A stretch of DNA of 64,000 bases from Tectiglobus diatomicola (lineage in GTDB: Bacteria; Pseudomonadota; Alphaproteobacteria; Rhizobiales; Hyphomicrobiaceae), in assembly GCA_039583345.1 (NCBI GenBank), contig JAZDSJ010000001.1, positions 124,001 to 188,000 on the forward strand. The letters run 5' to 3'. A program made the position numbers and the translations under genes. Below the pieces are notes generated by a model. It did not search any database, was not told the origin of the DNA, and saw only the letters and a program-made list of their open reading frames with translations. Each line of letters begins with the position of its first letter. Position 1 is the stretch's first letter. Of the stretch, positions 46,735 through 56,549 are shown in pieces.

Positions 46735-47631
46735 ATGAGTGCTACACTAATAGATGGTAAGATTCTTTCTGCAAGACTACACGGAGCAGTAGCTAAAAAA
46801 GTTTACTTTTTAAAGTCAAACTATAACATCGAACCTAGTCTAGCGGTGTTACATGTTGGTGAAGATCCCGCAAGTCATATTTATGTAAGAAATAAGTCTA
46901 AAAAGGCTAATGAAGTAGGTATTAATGTAGTCGATTTGAAGTTTCCAGCACACACCAGTGAACGTGATTTGTTCGAAGTAATTAATAGGTTAAATCACGA
47001 CGTTAATATACACGGCGTTCTTGTGCAATTACCCTTACCCGAACATATTAATAGCAGTAATATTTTAAGCTCTATTGATCCAAATAAAGATGTAGATGGG
47101 TTCCATCCATTGAATATTGGTTTGCTGAATACTGGTCAAAGGGAATGTGGCTTTGTTCCATGTACTCCGCTGGGCTGCATTTTAATGCTGAAACATAGCT
47201 TGCAAGATATACGCGGGCGTAATGCTGTCATAATTGGTCGTTCAAATATCGTTGGAAAGCCTATGTCAGCATTACTTTTACAAGAAGATTGCACTGTCAC
47301 AATTGCACACTCAAAAACCAATGATTTACCAAATCTTTGCAAGACCGCGGATATTTTGATAGCAGCTGTGGGACAGCCGGAAATGGTACGTGGTGCTTGG
47401 ATCAAGCCAGGAGCTACTGTAATTGACGTAGGTATTAATCGTCTTCCTGCAGAAGGCCAACAAACGCTCCTTGTAGGTGACGTTGCTTTCGAAGAAGTCA
47501 ATCTTGTAGCACGTGCAATTACGCCTGTTCCAGGAGGTGTAGGTCCTATGACCATCGCATGTCTTTTAGGCAATACTGTACGGGCTGCCAGCATTGCAAA
47601 CGATCTACCTTTACCTACTTGGACGTTATAA
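46735..47631 (+). CDS. folD: Methylene-THF dehydrogenase/cyclohydrolase
   Basis: Bifunctional one-carbon enzyme providing 10-formyl-THF for purines and initiator tRNA. The 298 residues show the active-site stretch YVRNKSKKANEVGI (about 48-61) with the catalytic Lys, VQLPLPEHI, PNKDVDGFHPLNIG (about 117-130), the NADP loop IGRSNIVGKPMS (about 164-175) and PVPGGVGPMTIACLLGNT (about 263-280). GAGAG lies before the ATG. It supplies the formyl group that def later removes. Confidence 0.97.
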   Translation: MSATLIDGKILSARLHGAVAKKVYFLKSNYNIEPSLAVLHVGEDPASHIYVRNKSKKANEVGINVVDLKFPAHTSERDLFEVINRLNHDVNIHGVLVQLPLPEHINSSNILSSIDPNKDVDGFHPLNIGLLNTGQRECGFVPCTPLGCILMLKHSLQDIRGRNAVIIGRSNIVGKPMSALLLQEDCTVTIAHSKTNDLPNLCKTADILIAAVGQPEMVRGAWIKPGATVIDVGINRLPAEGQQTLLVGDVAFEEVNLVARAITPVPGGVGPMTIACLLGNTVRAASIANDLPLPTWTL

Positions 47632-48342
47632 TTATCAAGTTCAAAATGCGTAAAGCACTTTACACTCATTTAGGTCCTTACGTGTAAGAAGTATTTTTTA
47701 GAAGTACTAAACCAATACTAATTTAACATAAATTATTATTTAGACGTATTCGCAAAAATCTATTACTGCTCTAACAGGATAAAAACAGATTTTATGATGC
47801 TATTTTGTGTGTTCTAGGCCACATGCGTGTCATTGTAGAAAGAGAATATATTTTTATAATAAAAGCTATTTTGGAATAATTATAATATTTTTATGATTAA
47901 TTTCTTTTAAATTAGATGCTAAAAGTCTGATCTCATTTGATGGCAACCTATTGTTGCGTAGTGAATGGCTCATTATTTCAAATTTAAAGTTCCTTAAAAG
48001 TAATCAAAAAGCTTGGCTTTTTTGTGAACTCTTCGAGTACCTATTCTCTGATTTTGTATTCTGCACATCTGAATCACACACATGTGATAAAGGCCTGCCC
48101 CAAGTAAAAAAAATCTTGATTAATAATAATTGGTTATAAATACAAAATGAGTACCACTGATTATGCTTCTGTTCTAAATAAATGTAGAGCAGAGTATAAA
48201 GTTGTCCCTGAAGAAGCTCATCTAACAATGGCTGGTTGTATGAATTTTAAAGATTAATCCAATAATTAGCCTTTCATATTAGCTTGAAGTTAGATTGTAA
48301 GGCCTTTATCAGCGGTATATAATTTTCAAGACGGAGTTAGTT
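47632..48342. other. Gene-poor stretch between folD and thiL
   Basis: About 0.7 kb with only the small doubtful ORF at 48147. The thiL promoter should lie near its right end. Confidence 0.45.
48147..48257 (+). CDS. 36-residue ORF, unknown (doubtful)
   Basis: ATG at 48147 opens a frame reading MSTTDYASVLNKCRAEYKVV, then a PEEAH and TMAGCM segment, ending NFKD. The composition, with Pro, Glu, His, Cys and Met, looks protein-like. No Shine-Dalgarno is visible. It may be a small protein or a fragment of a decayed gene ahead of thiL. No family recognised. Confidence 0.22.
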   Translation: MSTTDYASVLNKCRAEYKVVPEEAHLTMAGCMNFKD

Positions 48343-49317
48343 ATGGATGTTACCTCTCTTGCAGTTAGTGAAAAAGATATTGTCCAAACCTACTTAAGAC
48401 CTTTAGCTATTGGATGGCCAGGCGCTTATGACTTACTTGATGATTGCGCTTCGATTACACCAGCACCTGGACAAGATATTATTGTTAAAACAGATCCAAT
48501 ACGCTCCGGCCTTCATTTTTTTATTGATGATCAACCTAGTGATATTGCTTGGAAAGCTCTTGCGACGAACGTATCTGATATAGCAGCCAAAGCTGCTAGG
48601 CCTATTGCTTATACTCTTGCACTGTCTTTTCCTAATTCTCCTGAACGTAATTGGCTAGAATCTTTTTCTACTGGGCTTGCAGAAGCTCAAGATGCATTTG
48701 GATGTATTTTAATAGGCGGAGATTTAGACTTGAAGAGTGACTCGCTATCCATCTCTGTTACAATGTTTGGAGAAATACCTAAGGGACGAATGCTAAGACG
48801 TGGTAATGCTCAGCCCGGTGATAGTATATTTGTCTCTGGAACTTTAGGGGATTCAGCTTTTGGATTACATTTGCGCACTAAGCGAGTGTCTGCAGATGAC
48901 ATCACGGATTATTCAGATTTGGCACTAACTCGTTATTTAAGGCCGGAGCCGCGTCTCGGTTTACGCTCAGCTCTTAGAAGTTACGCGCGGGCTGCTACGG
49001 ACATTTCCGATGGTTTGCCTAATGACCTAAAAAGCATGTGTGGTATATCAGGGTTAGGAGCTTACATTAATGCAGAAAAGCTGCCTTTTAGCGCAGCTAT
49101 GCAGAATGTAGCAGCTATGGATTTTAATCGGGCAATATCCTTAGTAGCTAAAAGTGACGATTACGAAATTTTATGTGCAGTACCACAAGAGAACTGTGAA
49201 AAATTTATTTCTTCGGCACGTTCTGGACGTGTGAAGGTTACAAAAATCGGAGAATTCTCATCAGATTCTAGAATACAATTGCGTATTGGTCTTAAAAAAG
49301 TTATTGAGTGGAGTTGA
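48343..49317 (+). CDS. thiL: Thiamine-monophosphate kinase
   Basis: Phosphorylates thiamine phosphate to thiamine diphosphate, the cofactor of transketolase in this window. The 324 residues show DDCASITPAPGQDIIVKTDPIRSGLHF (about 27-53), DIAWKALATNVSDIAAKAARP (about 61-81), the GDLD metal site, GDSIFVSGTLGDSAFGL (about 159-175) and ATDISDGLPNDL near 222-233, all of the AIR-synthase-like ThiL fold. GGAG lies upstream of the ATG. The common partner nusB is not adjacent. Confidence 0.94.
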   Translation: MDVTSLAVSEKDIVQTYLRPLAIGWPGAYDLLDDCASITPAPGQDIIVKTDPIRSGLHFFIDDQPSDIAWKALATNVSDIAAKAARPIAYTLALSFPNSPERNWLESFSTGLAEAQDAFGCILIGGDLDLKSDSLSISVTMFGEIPKGRMLRRGNAQPGDSIFVSGTLGDSAFGLHLRTKRVSADDITDYSDLALTRYLRPEPRLGLRSALRSYARAATDISDGLPNDLKSMCGISGLGAYINAEKLPFSAAMQNVAAMDFNRAISLVAKSDDYEILCAVPQENCEKFISSARSGRVKVTKIGEFSSDSRIQLRIGLKKVIEWS

Positions 49318-50580
49318 TTAATTTTATTGTGCCAGAAACTCAGTGAAATTACAAAATTGCTTCCCTCAATCTTAAATGCACTGCTAATTATCGTTAGATA
49401 TTTATTACACCAAAACTGAAATTTAAGACGACTAATATTGCTTTGATAAGAAATAGAAAATCAAAATCTCAGTTATATTTATTAACTTAATACCTGTACT
49501 TGTTAGAATTGCAAATTACAAAGACCATTACAACACTTTCTAAAAGTGAAGCTGCAATCGTAAAAACATACTTAATGATGTCAGTTATGAGATGTGTAGT
49601 AATATTTACAAAACGCCAGGTGAATTATCCCAGGTGTTCTTCTATAATGATAGTTTATATTAAATTAGGCATTTAATAAAGCGTCTAAGTTAGTTAATCT
49701 ATACAGTTTCGATTTCAGGTTCGAAGCTTACCTTACTTTATCCTATGTACTTTTCTACATATTGTAAATCAATACTAAATCCTGTAATTCAATATTTTAT
49801 CCAATGTAGGTCTCTATCACTTATTACAGCAAGCGGCCTCGCATTTAAGTGTGATATAACTAATGTATGTTCAATAAAATGAAGATAAAAAGCTTGGACT
49901 ATTTTTTAGAAGAATTGTAGTAAGTACTGGCATCCAAAGAAGTAAGTTATTTTAATATCTAGGAAAAACGACGGCATTTTCACAGAATAATATCAGAAAA
50001 ACAGACTTTAAGATAACTACATATATATGATCTTCACTGAAGACTTAGAAATAATACTAAGATATTATAAAAGCTGAGACATATGAAATTATTACCCATA
50101 GAGTGTACAGTAAAGTTTCCAGGTTTTGATAGTTCTACCAATAAAAAATACTAGTTCGCTTAAGAATGAACACAATTAACACAATTCTCTTTACGCGACA
50201 GAATTGCGCATTTGATTGTAATGATTATGTTATAAGCGAATGTTTTAAAGGCGAAATATCTAAAAGCATCTGGTTCGTAACTCTGTGAATAGCTCTTTAA
50301 ATATGACAAGGATCTTTAGCCGACATAAGACCCTCACTTGTTTATAAAGGCTGTAGATTTGAAAAATATACAGATTACATGAATTACTAAGATTATATAC
50401 GCTGATCTGTATACAGACTTAATTTGAATGTTTATTGAATAATTTAAAAGCTAAATTTACTTTTGAATTCGTTAATTCTAACAAATGTGAGGTAGCTTAA
50501 TAAGCCCCAAGAGCGCGGTAATTCCACGCTTCCTGAAGCTTAATGCCCTGATATATAAAAACTTAAATACAATTATATAT
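49318..50580. other. Longest gene-free stretch (convergent)
   Basis: About 1.26 kb between the converging ends of thiL and grpE. Not one ORF of 60 codons occurs in it, and I find no tRNA-like fold. A duplicated CCAGGTG (49616 and 49631 region) is the only local repeat noticed. Probably eroded former coding DNA. Confidence 0.5.
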
Positions 50581-51399
50581 CTATTCCTCTGTTTTATCCT
50601 CCGGATCTATCATACTGTCTGATTCTCTAGTTTCACCATCACGATCCATTTTTTGCTGATTACTAGTTTCAGATGATGGATTGTTACTATTAGTAATAGT
50701 ATCAATGTTATCAGTTTTTCTAGATTTAGAAATTTTTGATCCGCCTTTCGAAACTATAACCATGGATGGGCGTAAAACGCGATCCTCTATTTGGTATCCG
50801 TCTTGAAGAACTTTTAGGATAGTGCCAACAGGCACTGATGGGTCATCCTGCTCCATAACGGCTTGGTGTTTATGAGGATCAAATATTTCAGCTTTAGCAA
50901 GGATCTCACGTATGCCATTTTTTTCTAAAGACTTTTGTAACTCCTGATCTGTAAGCTGCACTCCATCAAGGAGTGCTTTAAGAGGACCGGATTCTTTTTC
51001 TGAATCTGGAGCTTCTGAAGCAGCATCAATTGCACGACGTAAATTATCGGCTATTGCAAGCATATCAGATGCAAATTTTGTTATAGCGTACTTAGAAATA
51101 TCTAATTTTTCACGTTCTGTTCGTTTGCGCAGGTTTTCGTTGTCTGCAACTGCTCTAACATATTTATCCCTTAACTCAGAAATCTGAGCTTCGGCTTCTG
51201 AGATCATGTCTTCTTCAACAACACTGGGATCAACGTATGCTTTAGGAGCTTGAGTGTTATTGCTTCCAATTTCGAGTTCTTCTGGCGCAGAGCTGTTTAC
51301 AGTACCATTTTGATTTTCAATACATGACTTTTCCGACGTTTTTTCGTCAGGTTGCATGTTGTCTATTTCTTTGTCTTGAAATTTTGTTTCTGTGCTCAT
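50581..51399 (-). CDS. grpE: Nucleotide exchange factor GrpE
   Basis: Swaps ADP for ATP on DnaK. The 272 residues exceed the usual ~200. An acidic N-terminal tail (1-60) is followed by the long coiled coil (ISEAEAQISELRDKYVRAVADNENLRKRTEREK, about 67-99), the four-helix region, and the beta domain with FDPHKHQAVMEQDDPSVPVGTILKVLQDGYQIEDRVLRPSMVIVSKG (about 175-221). The family normally ends there; here about 50 more polar Asn/Ser/Asp/Glu residues follow. It follows hrcA by 124 bases, so HrcA and GrpE are probably one operon. Confidence 0.95.
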   Translation of the reverse strand: MSTETKFQDKEIDNMQPDEKTSEKSCIENQNGTVNSSAPEELEIGSNNTQAPKAYVDPSVVEEDMISEAEAQISELRDKYVRAVADNENLRKRTEREKLDISKYAITKFASDMLAIADNLRRAIDAASEAPDSEKESGPLKALLDGVQLTDQELQKSLEKNGIREILAKAEIFDPHKHQAVMEQDDPSVPVGTILKVLQDGYQIEDRVLRPSMVIVSKGGSKISKSRKTDNIDTITNSNNPSSETSNQQKMDRDGETRESDSMIDPEDKTEE

Positions 51400-51523
51400 A
51401 ATTCTTATTTCTATCTACGTTATTGCTAAAACATCAGGCTCAAGGCAAACACCTCTAATAGAGTTAAGTACTTAATGTTTAAGGCAAGTCTATGTACCGG
51501 ATATCAGAAGTTTGGCTTTAGTA

Positions 51524-52591
51524 TCAAGTAAGTAATCGGCTGATTAATCGGGCTGTATAATCAACTATGGGTATGACCCTAGCATAATTTAGGCGCTTAG
51601 GGCCAATTACACCTAGAACACCCACTATCTTCTGGTTACTTTCCTGAAAAGGAGCTACAACCAAGGATGAGCCTGAAAGTGAAAATACATTATTTTCTGA
51701 ACCGATAAAAATTTTTACTCCCTCAGCTTGTTCTGCCAAATCAAGAAGTTGTACTACATTTTTCTTATTTTCCAAGTCGTCAAAAAGTTGACAGATACGT
51801 TCCAGGTCGTCAACTGCAGTTACTTCCTTCAGTAAATTAGCACGACCACGAACTATAAGACTGCGCCGATCTTCATCTTTTATTCCAGACCATTCGGCAA
51901 GTCCTAGAGCAATAACCCTTTGGGTCAACTCATCTAGCTCAGCTTTTCGTTCTGAAAGTTCTAACTCTATTTTTTCTTTAGCTTCGTTAAGGTTCACGCC
52001 CTTAACAAAAGCATTAAGAAAATTAGTCGCTTCAACCAAAATTGAAGCTGGCATTCCTGCCGGTACTTCAAGAACACGGTTTTCAATAGATTGATCTTCG
52101 CTAACAAGGATTGCTAAGGCCTTACCAGGCTCTAAAGCTACAAACTCGATATGTTTTAGACGATTATTTTGTTTTTCAGTTAGCACTAGGCCAGCGCAAT
52201 GAGATAAGCCAGAAATAAGACGAGTTGCCTCACTCAACAAATATTCAACACTCTTATCTGGACATAATCCAACTTCACGTCTTATTTGATCACGCTCTTC
52301 ATTACTTAAGTTGCCAACTTCTAGCATCCCATCCACGAACATTCGCAATCCAAGTTCTGTAGGAAGGCGCCCAGCCGAGGTATGTGGTGCCGCAATTAAG
52401 CCTAGATGCTCAAGGTCAGACATAACATTGCGCACAGATGCCGGAGAAAGTGTAATTGGTAAATCCCTAGATAGGTTCCTAGAACCAACAGGATCACCAG
52501 TTTCTAGATATGACTCAACAATACGACGTAAAATAGTTTTTGATCGTTCGTTCAAACATTCGAGATTGTTAAAGTGCACTTCCTTTTTCAT
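51524..52591 (-). CDS. hrcA: Heat-inducible transcription repressor HrcA
   Basis: Represses chaperone operons by binding CIRCE; needs GroEL to fold. The winged-helix N-terminus reads LNERSKTILRRIVESYLETGDPVGSRNLSRDLPITLSPASVRNVMSDLEHLGLIAAPHTSAGRLPTE (about 13-79). The dimerisation and inserted domains end with the signature VVAPFQESNQKIVGVLGVIGPKRLNYARVIPIVDYTA. I use the ATG at 52591 (355 residues), 13 codons inside the longest frame; the longer start at 52630 is also possible. No CIRCE lies upstream of hrcA itself; the only one seen is before groES. Confidence 0.94.
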   Translation of the reverse strand: MKKEVHFNNLECLNERSKTILRRIVESYLETGDPVGSRNLSRDLPITLSPASVRNVMSDLEHLGLIAAPHTSAGRLPTELGLRMFVDGMLEVGNLSNEERDQIRREVGLCPDKSVEYLLSEATRLISGLSHCAGLVLTEKQNNRLKHIEFVALEPGKALAILVSEDQSIENRVLEVPAGMPASILVEATNFLNAFVKGVNLNEAKEKIELELSERKAELDELTQRVIALGLAEWSGIKDEDRRSLIVRGRANLLKEVTAVDDLERICQLFDDLENKKNVVQLLDLAEQAEGVKIFIGSENNVFSLSGSSLVVAPFQESNQKIVGVLGVIGPKRLNYARVIPIVDYTARLISRLLT

Positions 52592-52710
52592 ATTGCGATC
52601 ACGCCTCTTCGTCGCACATAACTCACCCATAATCTATGTGTAACGCGTATAGCTCGGAGAGGAAAGAGTTTCGCGTTGAAAAAAAAAAAGTTTACAGTTT
52701 TGCAGCAACC

Positions 52711-54045
52711 TCAGCCACCCGATGCTGGAAAAGGCTGTAAGTTTAAAACTTGTTGTGTATGAAAAGAATGTTTTATTCCATCACACGGTAATGAGAGTGT
52801 ATGCCAGGTTTCAACTAAAGCGTCACATAGGTCAGAAATCATTTCCTCGGTGTGGTAAGGAGTCGGTGTTATTCGCAAACGTTCGGTCCCTTTAGGAACA
52901 GTAGGATAATTAATAGGTTGAATATAAACATTGTGTTTTTCTAGCAACCTGTCGCTTGCTTGTTTACAAAGAACTGCATTTCCAACAAATAGAGGTATGA
53001 TATGCGTATTAGAGGGCATGAGAGGCAACCCTGCTGATGTAAGTAAATGTTTAGTCCTGGAAACTGCTCTCTGTTGACCTTGACGTTCAGAAGTGGAAAT
53101 TTTTAGATGACGAATTGAAGCAGTAGCTGCTGCAGCCACGGGCGGTGGAAGTGCTGTTGTGAATATGAATGATGGTGCATACGAGCGAACGGCATCAACG
53201 AGCTTAGAAGTCCCTGCTATGTACCCACCGAGAGTACCGAAAGCCTTGGCTAAAGTCCCTTCAATAACATCAACTCGATCTAAAAGGCCCTCTTGTTCTG
53301 CAATACCTCCACCACGAGGTCCGTACATTCCAACAGCATGAACCTCATCGACATAAGTAAGCGCATTGTAGCTATCAGCAAGATCACAAAACTCGGCAAT
53401 GGGCGAAATGTCACCATCCATGGAGTAAACGCTTTCAAATGCAATAATCTTCGGTCGCTCTAAGGGGACTTCTGATAGTAATTTTTTAAGATGAGCCGTG
53501 TCGTTGTGGCGAAAGATTTTCTTGGGGGCTCTGGAATTTCGCATGCCATCGATCATAGAAGCGTGGTTAAGCTCGTCTGAGAAAATGATGCAGTCTGGAA
53601 GCATTTTGGAGATCGTAGATATTCCAGCAATGTTTGAGATGTAGCCTGAAGTAAATACTAGTGCGTTCTCTTTATTATGGAGGTCTGCGAGTTCACTTTC
53701 TAATTCTATTATGGGCTGATGTGTCCCCGAAATATTGCGTGTCCCTCCGGCTCCAACACCAATGCGCTCTGCAGCGTCCTGCATGGCATGAACCACACTT
53801 GGATGTTTTCCCATACCCAAGTAATCATTTGAACACCATATCACAACTTCTCGGCGCGTACCGCCCTCGTGTAGCCAAGATAACGGAAACGCAGCGCCGC
53901 GACGTTCAAGGTTGGCGAAAACTCGGTATCGCCCTTCAGAGTGAAGGGCGTCAATTGCCTTTTTAAAGTGATTGTCAAACTTGCCCAAAACACGGCCTTT
54001 CCGTTCACAGGTACGATTGGCGCTGTTAAACCTCATCACGGCCAT
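52711..54045 (-). CDS. hemA: 5-aminolevulinate synthase
   Basis: PLP enzyme joining glycine and succinyl-CoA to start haem synthesis by the C4 route, typical of Alphaproteobacteria. The 444 residues show YRVFANLERRGAAFP, CSNDYLGMGKHP (about 70-81), the GVGAGGTRNISGTHQ block, DELNHASMIDGMR, VDEVHAVGMYGPRGGG (about 241-256) and the PLP lysine in EGTLAKAFGTLGGY (about 271-284). The first ~20 residues before FDNHFKKAID exceed the family N-terminus, so the true start may be a TTG or GTG inside. hrcA lies 119 bases downstream on the same strand. Confidence 0.95.
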   Translation of the reverse strand: MAVMRFNSANRTCERKGRVLGKFDNHFKKAIDALHSEGRYRVFANLERRGAAFPLSWLHEGGTRREVVIWCSNDYLGMGKHPSVVHAMQDAAERIGVGAGGTRNISGTHQPIIELESELADLHNKENALVFTSGYISNIAGISTISKMLPDCIIFSDELNHASMIDGMRNSRAPKKIFRHNDTAHLKKLLSEVPLERPKIIAFESVYSMDGDISPIAEFCDLADSYNALTYVDEVHAVGMYGPRGGGIAEQEGLLDRVDVIEGTLAKAFGTLGGYIAGTSKLVDAVRSYAPSFIFTTALPPPVAAAATASIRHLKISTSERQGQQRAVSRTKHLLTSAGLPLMPSNTHIIPLFVGNAVLCKQASDRLLEKHNVYIQPINYPTVPKGTERLRITPTPYHTEEMISDLCDALVETWHTLSLPCDGIKHSFHTQQVLNLQPFPASGG

Positions 54046-54900
54046 TTAAGGCTTGGCCGGAGTGAAAGTCACGAAGTTGTGAGAAACTCCTACTTCACTC
54101 TATCTCGACGAGAGTAATTTCAACCAACTCGTAATGTGGCATCATTAATGTATCGCTAAATACAAATGTTTAATGGATATATAAATCCCTAGGTACTATA
54201 ACAGTCCGAGGGGCTTTACCGCTTGATCGCAACTTGACGCATGCATATCGAATGTATGAGGCTTATTGACGATTAATATATATAAAATATGGCATTTGAG
54301 GAAACATCCTTGTTCATAAGCTATTGTGATAAATAAATAATAATGAATATACTACCATAGTCACAACAGGTGTTGGCGTAAACGTTAACAACCATAGTGA
54401 TTGAAAGCTGAAATTTTAGTTTACACGGTAGTTGAGGACGTCGCAACAGATAGCTGGCCTGAAATTATTTAACAAAACTACAATTGGTAAATTGTTGAAT
54501 TTATTTCAGTATAGTTCTTGAGCAATAAGACTAAAAATCGCCGTTTACATTAATTGAGTTGTTGTGAAGGAAATACTTAAAAAGTTCCAGCTCTTTGTAT
54601 GATTAAGAGGGAATTCACGAATATGCTAGTAGCAATATGAGTAAAGTGGTTTGAGTCTGAAAAATAATTACAGTACATCTCGCGCTGATTACATTTGACA
54701 AGCCATAATAAGAATTATTTAATTTATTGTGCTGAATGAATATTTACAAAGATCTACCTTAAAGCTAGATGATAATGACAATTGAATATTATTTTTAAAG
54801 CTCAAAGCTATATAAAAATAGAATAACTAGATATCACAAAGCATGTAGAACATATATTATTTTGTTAGTATCACGAAAAAAAATTAATTGCAGCCCCAGA
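54046..54900. other. Divergent intergenic region hemA/SDR
   Basis: About 0.85 kb. AGTGAA (54061-54066) and TTCACT (54094-54099) form an inverted repeat 16 bases before hemA, with a nested GTT/AAC pair; it could be a leader hairpin or operator. Otherwise no gene. Confidence 0.4.
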
Positions 54901-55665
54901 ATGAAAGTGCCATGGAAAACAGCTTGGATCATTGGTGCAAGTTCAGGGATTGGAAGGCAGCTATCCATAGATCTTTCAAATGCTGGGGTCCAAGTTGCGG
55001 TCAGTGCCCGATCTCATAGCAAACTTTTAGAGCTCAGAAAAAAGTCGAAATTGTTGATACCCTTCCAAGTTGACATAAGCGATTGCGATGCTATGTCAGA
55101 TATAAATAATAAAATTGAAATGAAATTAGGTGTAGTTGACTTAGTTGTTGTGTGTGCTGCAGTGTGGCATCCTATGAGCGCAAAAGATTTCGATATACTC
55201 AAAGCAAAGCAAAGTTTCGAAATTAATGTTGGTGGTGTGTATAACGTGCTTGGCTCTGTTCTGCCACAGTTCATTGAACGCGGCAAAGGTCATATTGCTG
55301 TAGTTGCTTCAGTAGCAGGATACCGTGGTCTTCCTAATGCTTCTGTTTATGGCTCTACGAAAGCAGCATTAATAAATTTAGCAGAAAGCCTTTACCCTGA
55401 TTTAGCACGATATGGTGTCAAACTGAGCATAGTAAATTTTGGTTTTGTTGACACAAGAATGACAAAAGGAAATGATTTTCCTATGCCATTCATTATGAAA
55501 CCAGAAAAAGCATCTGAACGTATAATTTCAGGATTACGTAAAAGTAAATTTGAAATTGCTTTCCCGTGGCGGTTTGTACTGTTTCTTAAGCTAGCACGTA
55601 TTCTTCCATACCCTATGTATTTCTGGTTTGTTGACAATTTTATCATAAGAAAGCTAAAAAAATAG
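54901..55665 (+). CDS. Short-chain dehydrogenase/reductase
   Basis: NAD(P)-dependent oxidoreductase of the classical SDR superfamily; substrate unknown. The 254 residues have the cofactor loop GASSGIGRQL (about 12-21), CAAVWHP in place of the usual NNAG, the catalytic Ser in VVASVAGYRG and YxxxK in VYGSTKAAL (Tyr near 152). The C-terminus with PFIMKPEKASERIISGLRKSKFEIAFPWR and a hydrophobic tail suggests membrane association. I prefer ATG 54901; an in-frame TTG at 54862 adds 13 residues. It is divergent from hemA and monocistronic. Confidence 0.86.
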   Translation: MKVPWKTAWIIGASSGIGRQLSIDLSNAGVQVAVSARSHSKLLELRKKSKLLIPFQVDISDCDAMSDINNKIEMKLGVVDLVVVCAAVWHPMSAKDFDILKAKQSFEINVGGVYNVLGSVLPQFIERGKGHIAVVASVAGYRGLPNASVYGSTKAALINLAESLYPDLARYGVKLSIVNFGFVDTRMTKGNDFPMPFIMKPEKASERIISGLRKSKFEIAFPWRFVLFLKLARILPYPMYFWFVDNFIIRKLKK

Positions 55666-56549
55666 ACTATATAAATGGATTTAGAGTTGTCCAAATTTTG
55701 TATTAGTTTATTTTGATAAAATATTGGACTTGTATGAGGTCCATACTATTTCATTAGGTGAAATAAATACTAAAAATAGCAGCTATAATTATTAGTACTA
55801 TGCTGTTTAGATTGATGTTAATTTTTATGGCAGTTAGAACTTACAACTTAACTGCGCCATGTAGTTCTTTTTCAGAATTTATGATTTTATACAGGCATGG
55901 TGCCGAAGACTACTTATATCCTGTAGTGTGATCTCCAATCCCTTCTAGGTTTTTTGGCTATGTCGTATGGCCCATTGAAACGCACCACCTATATGCAACA
56001 GCACTTACTAAGCTGTACAATATGTAGTTAAGGGTGTTATTTTTGTCACAGCGCAAAGGTTATATTTTTAAATTAATGTTTTATGTTATTCAGGATTGTT
56101 AATAAATCATATGCTTCGATAAATCCTTGAATGTTATATGATGAGTTAATCAGGTGCGACCAATCTATTACTAACAACCAAGCTGAACTGCAACTTTTGA
56201 TTTGGGTGTTATGCATATGAAATTTAAATTTTAGGTAATCATAAATTATACTTAAAGTAATCTCTTTAGTGTCTTATCCTCATGAAAGTTGAGGGATACA
56301 TTGTAATATAACAGCTGTGCAATATTCAGCGACATTGCATATGACAATTGCCTATCACTAAATCCTCTGCGAAAATTATTTCCTCTGGTTTGCAATGTTG
56401 TAAACAAGTTTCATAATTAGTGTGTATTGTATCGTGCAGATTGTTGATGTATGTATGTCATATATATTAGGTAAATTTTTACACAATAGTTAACGCTCGG
56501 CTTAAAGCATACTTAATTGCGAAAAGTGCTAGCTAAGTAGTTTTGGATA
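55666..56549. other. Gene-free stretch upstream of mrcA
   Basis: About 0.9 kb, AT-rich; the mrcA promoter should be near the right end. No ORF or RNA recognised. Confidence 0.45.

Noticed and set aside
49700..49740. GGTTCGAAGC resembling a tRNA T-loop
   Set aside because: The flanking bases do not form a five-pair stem and no D or anticodon arm lies upstream.
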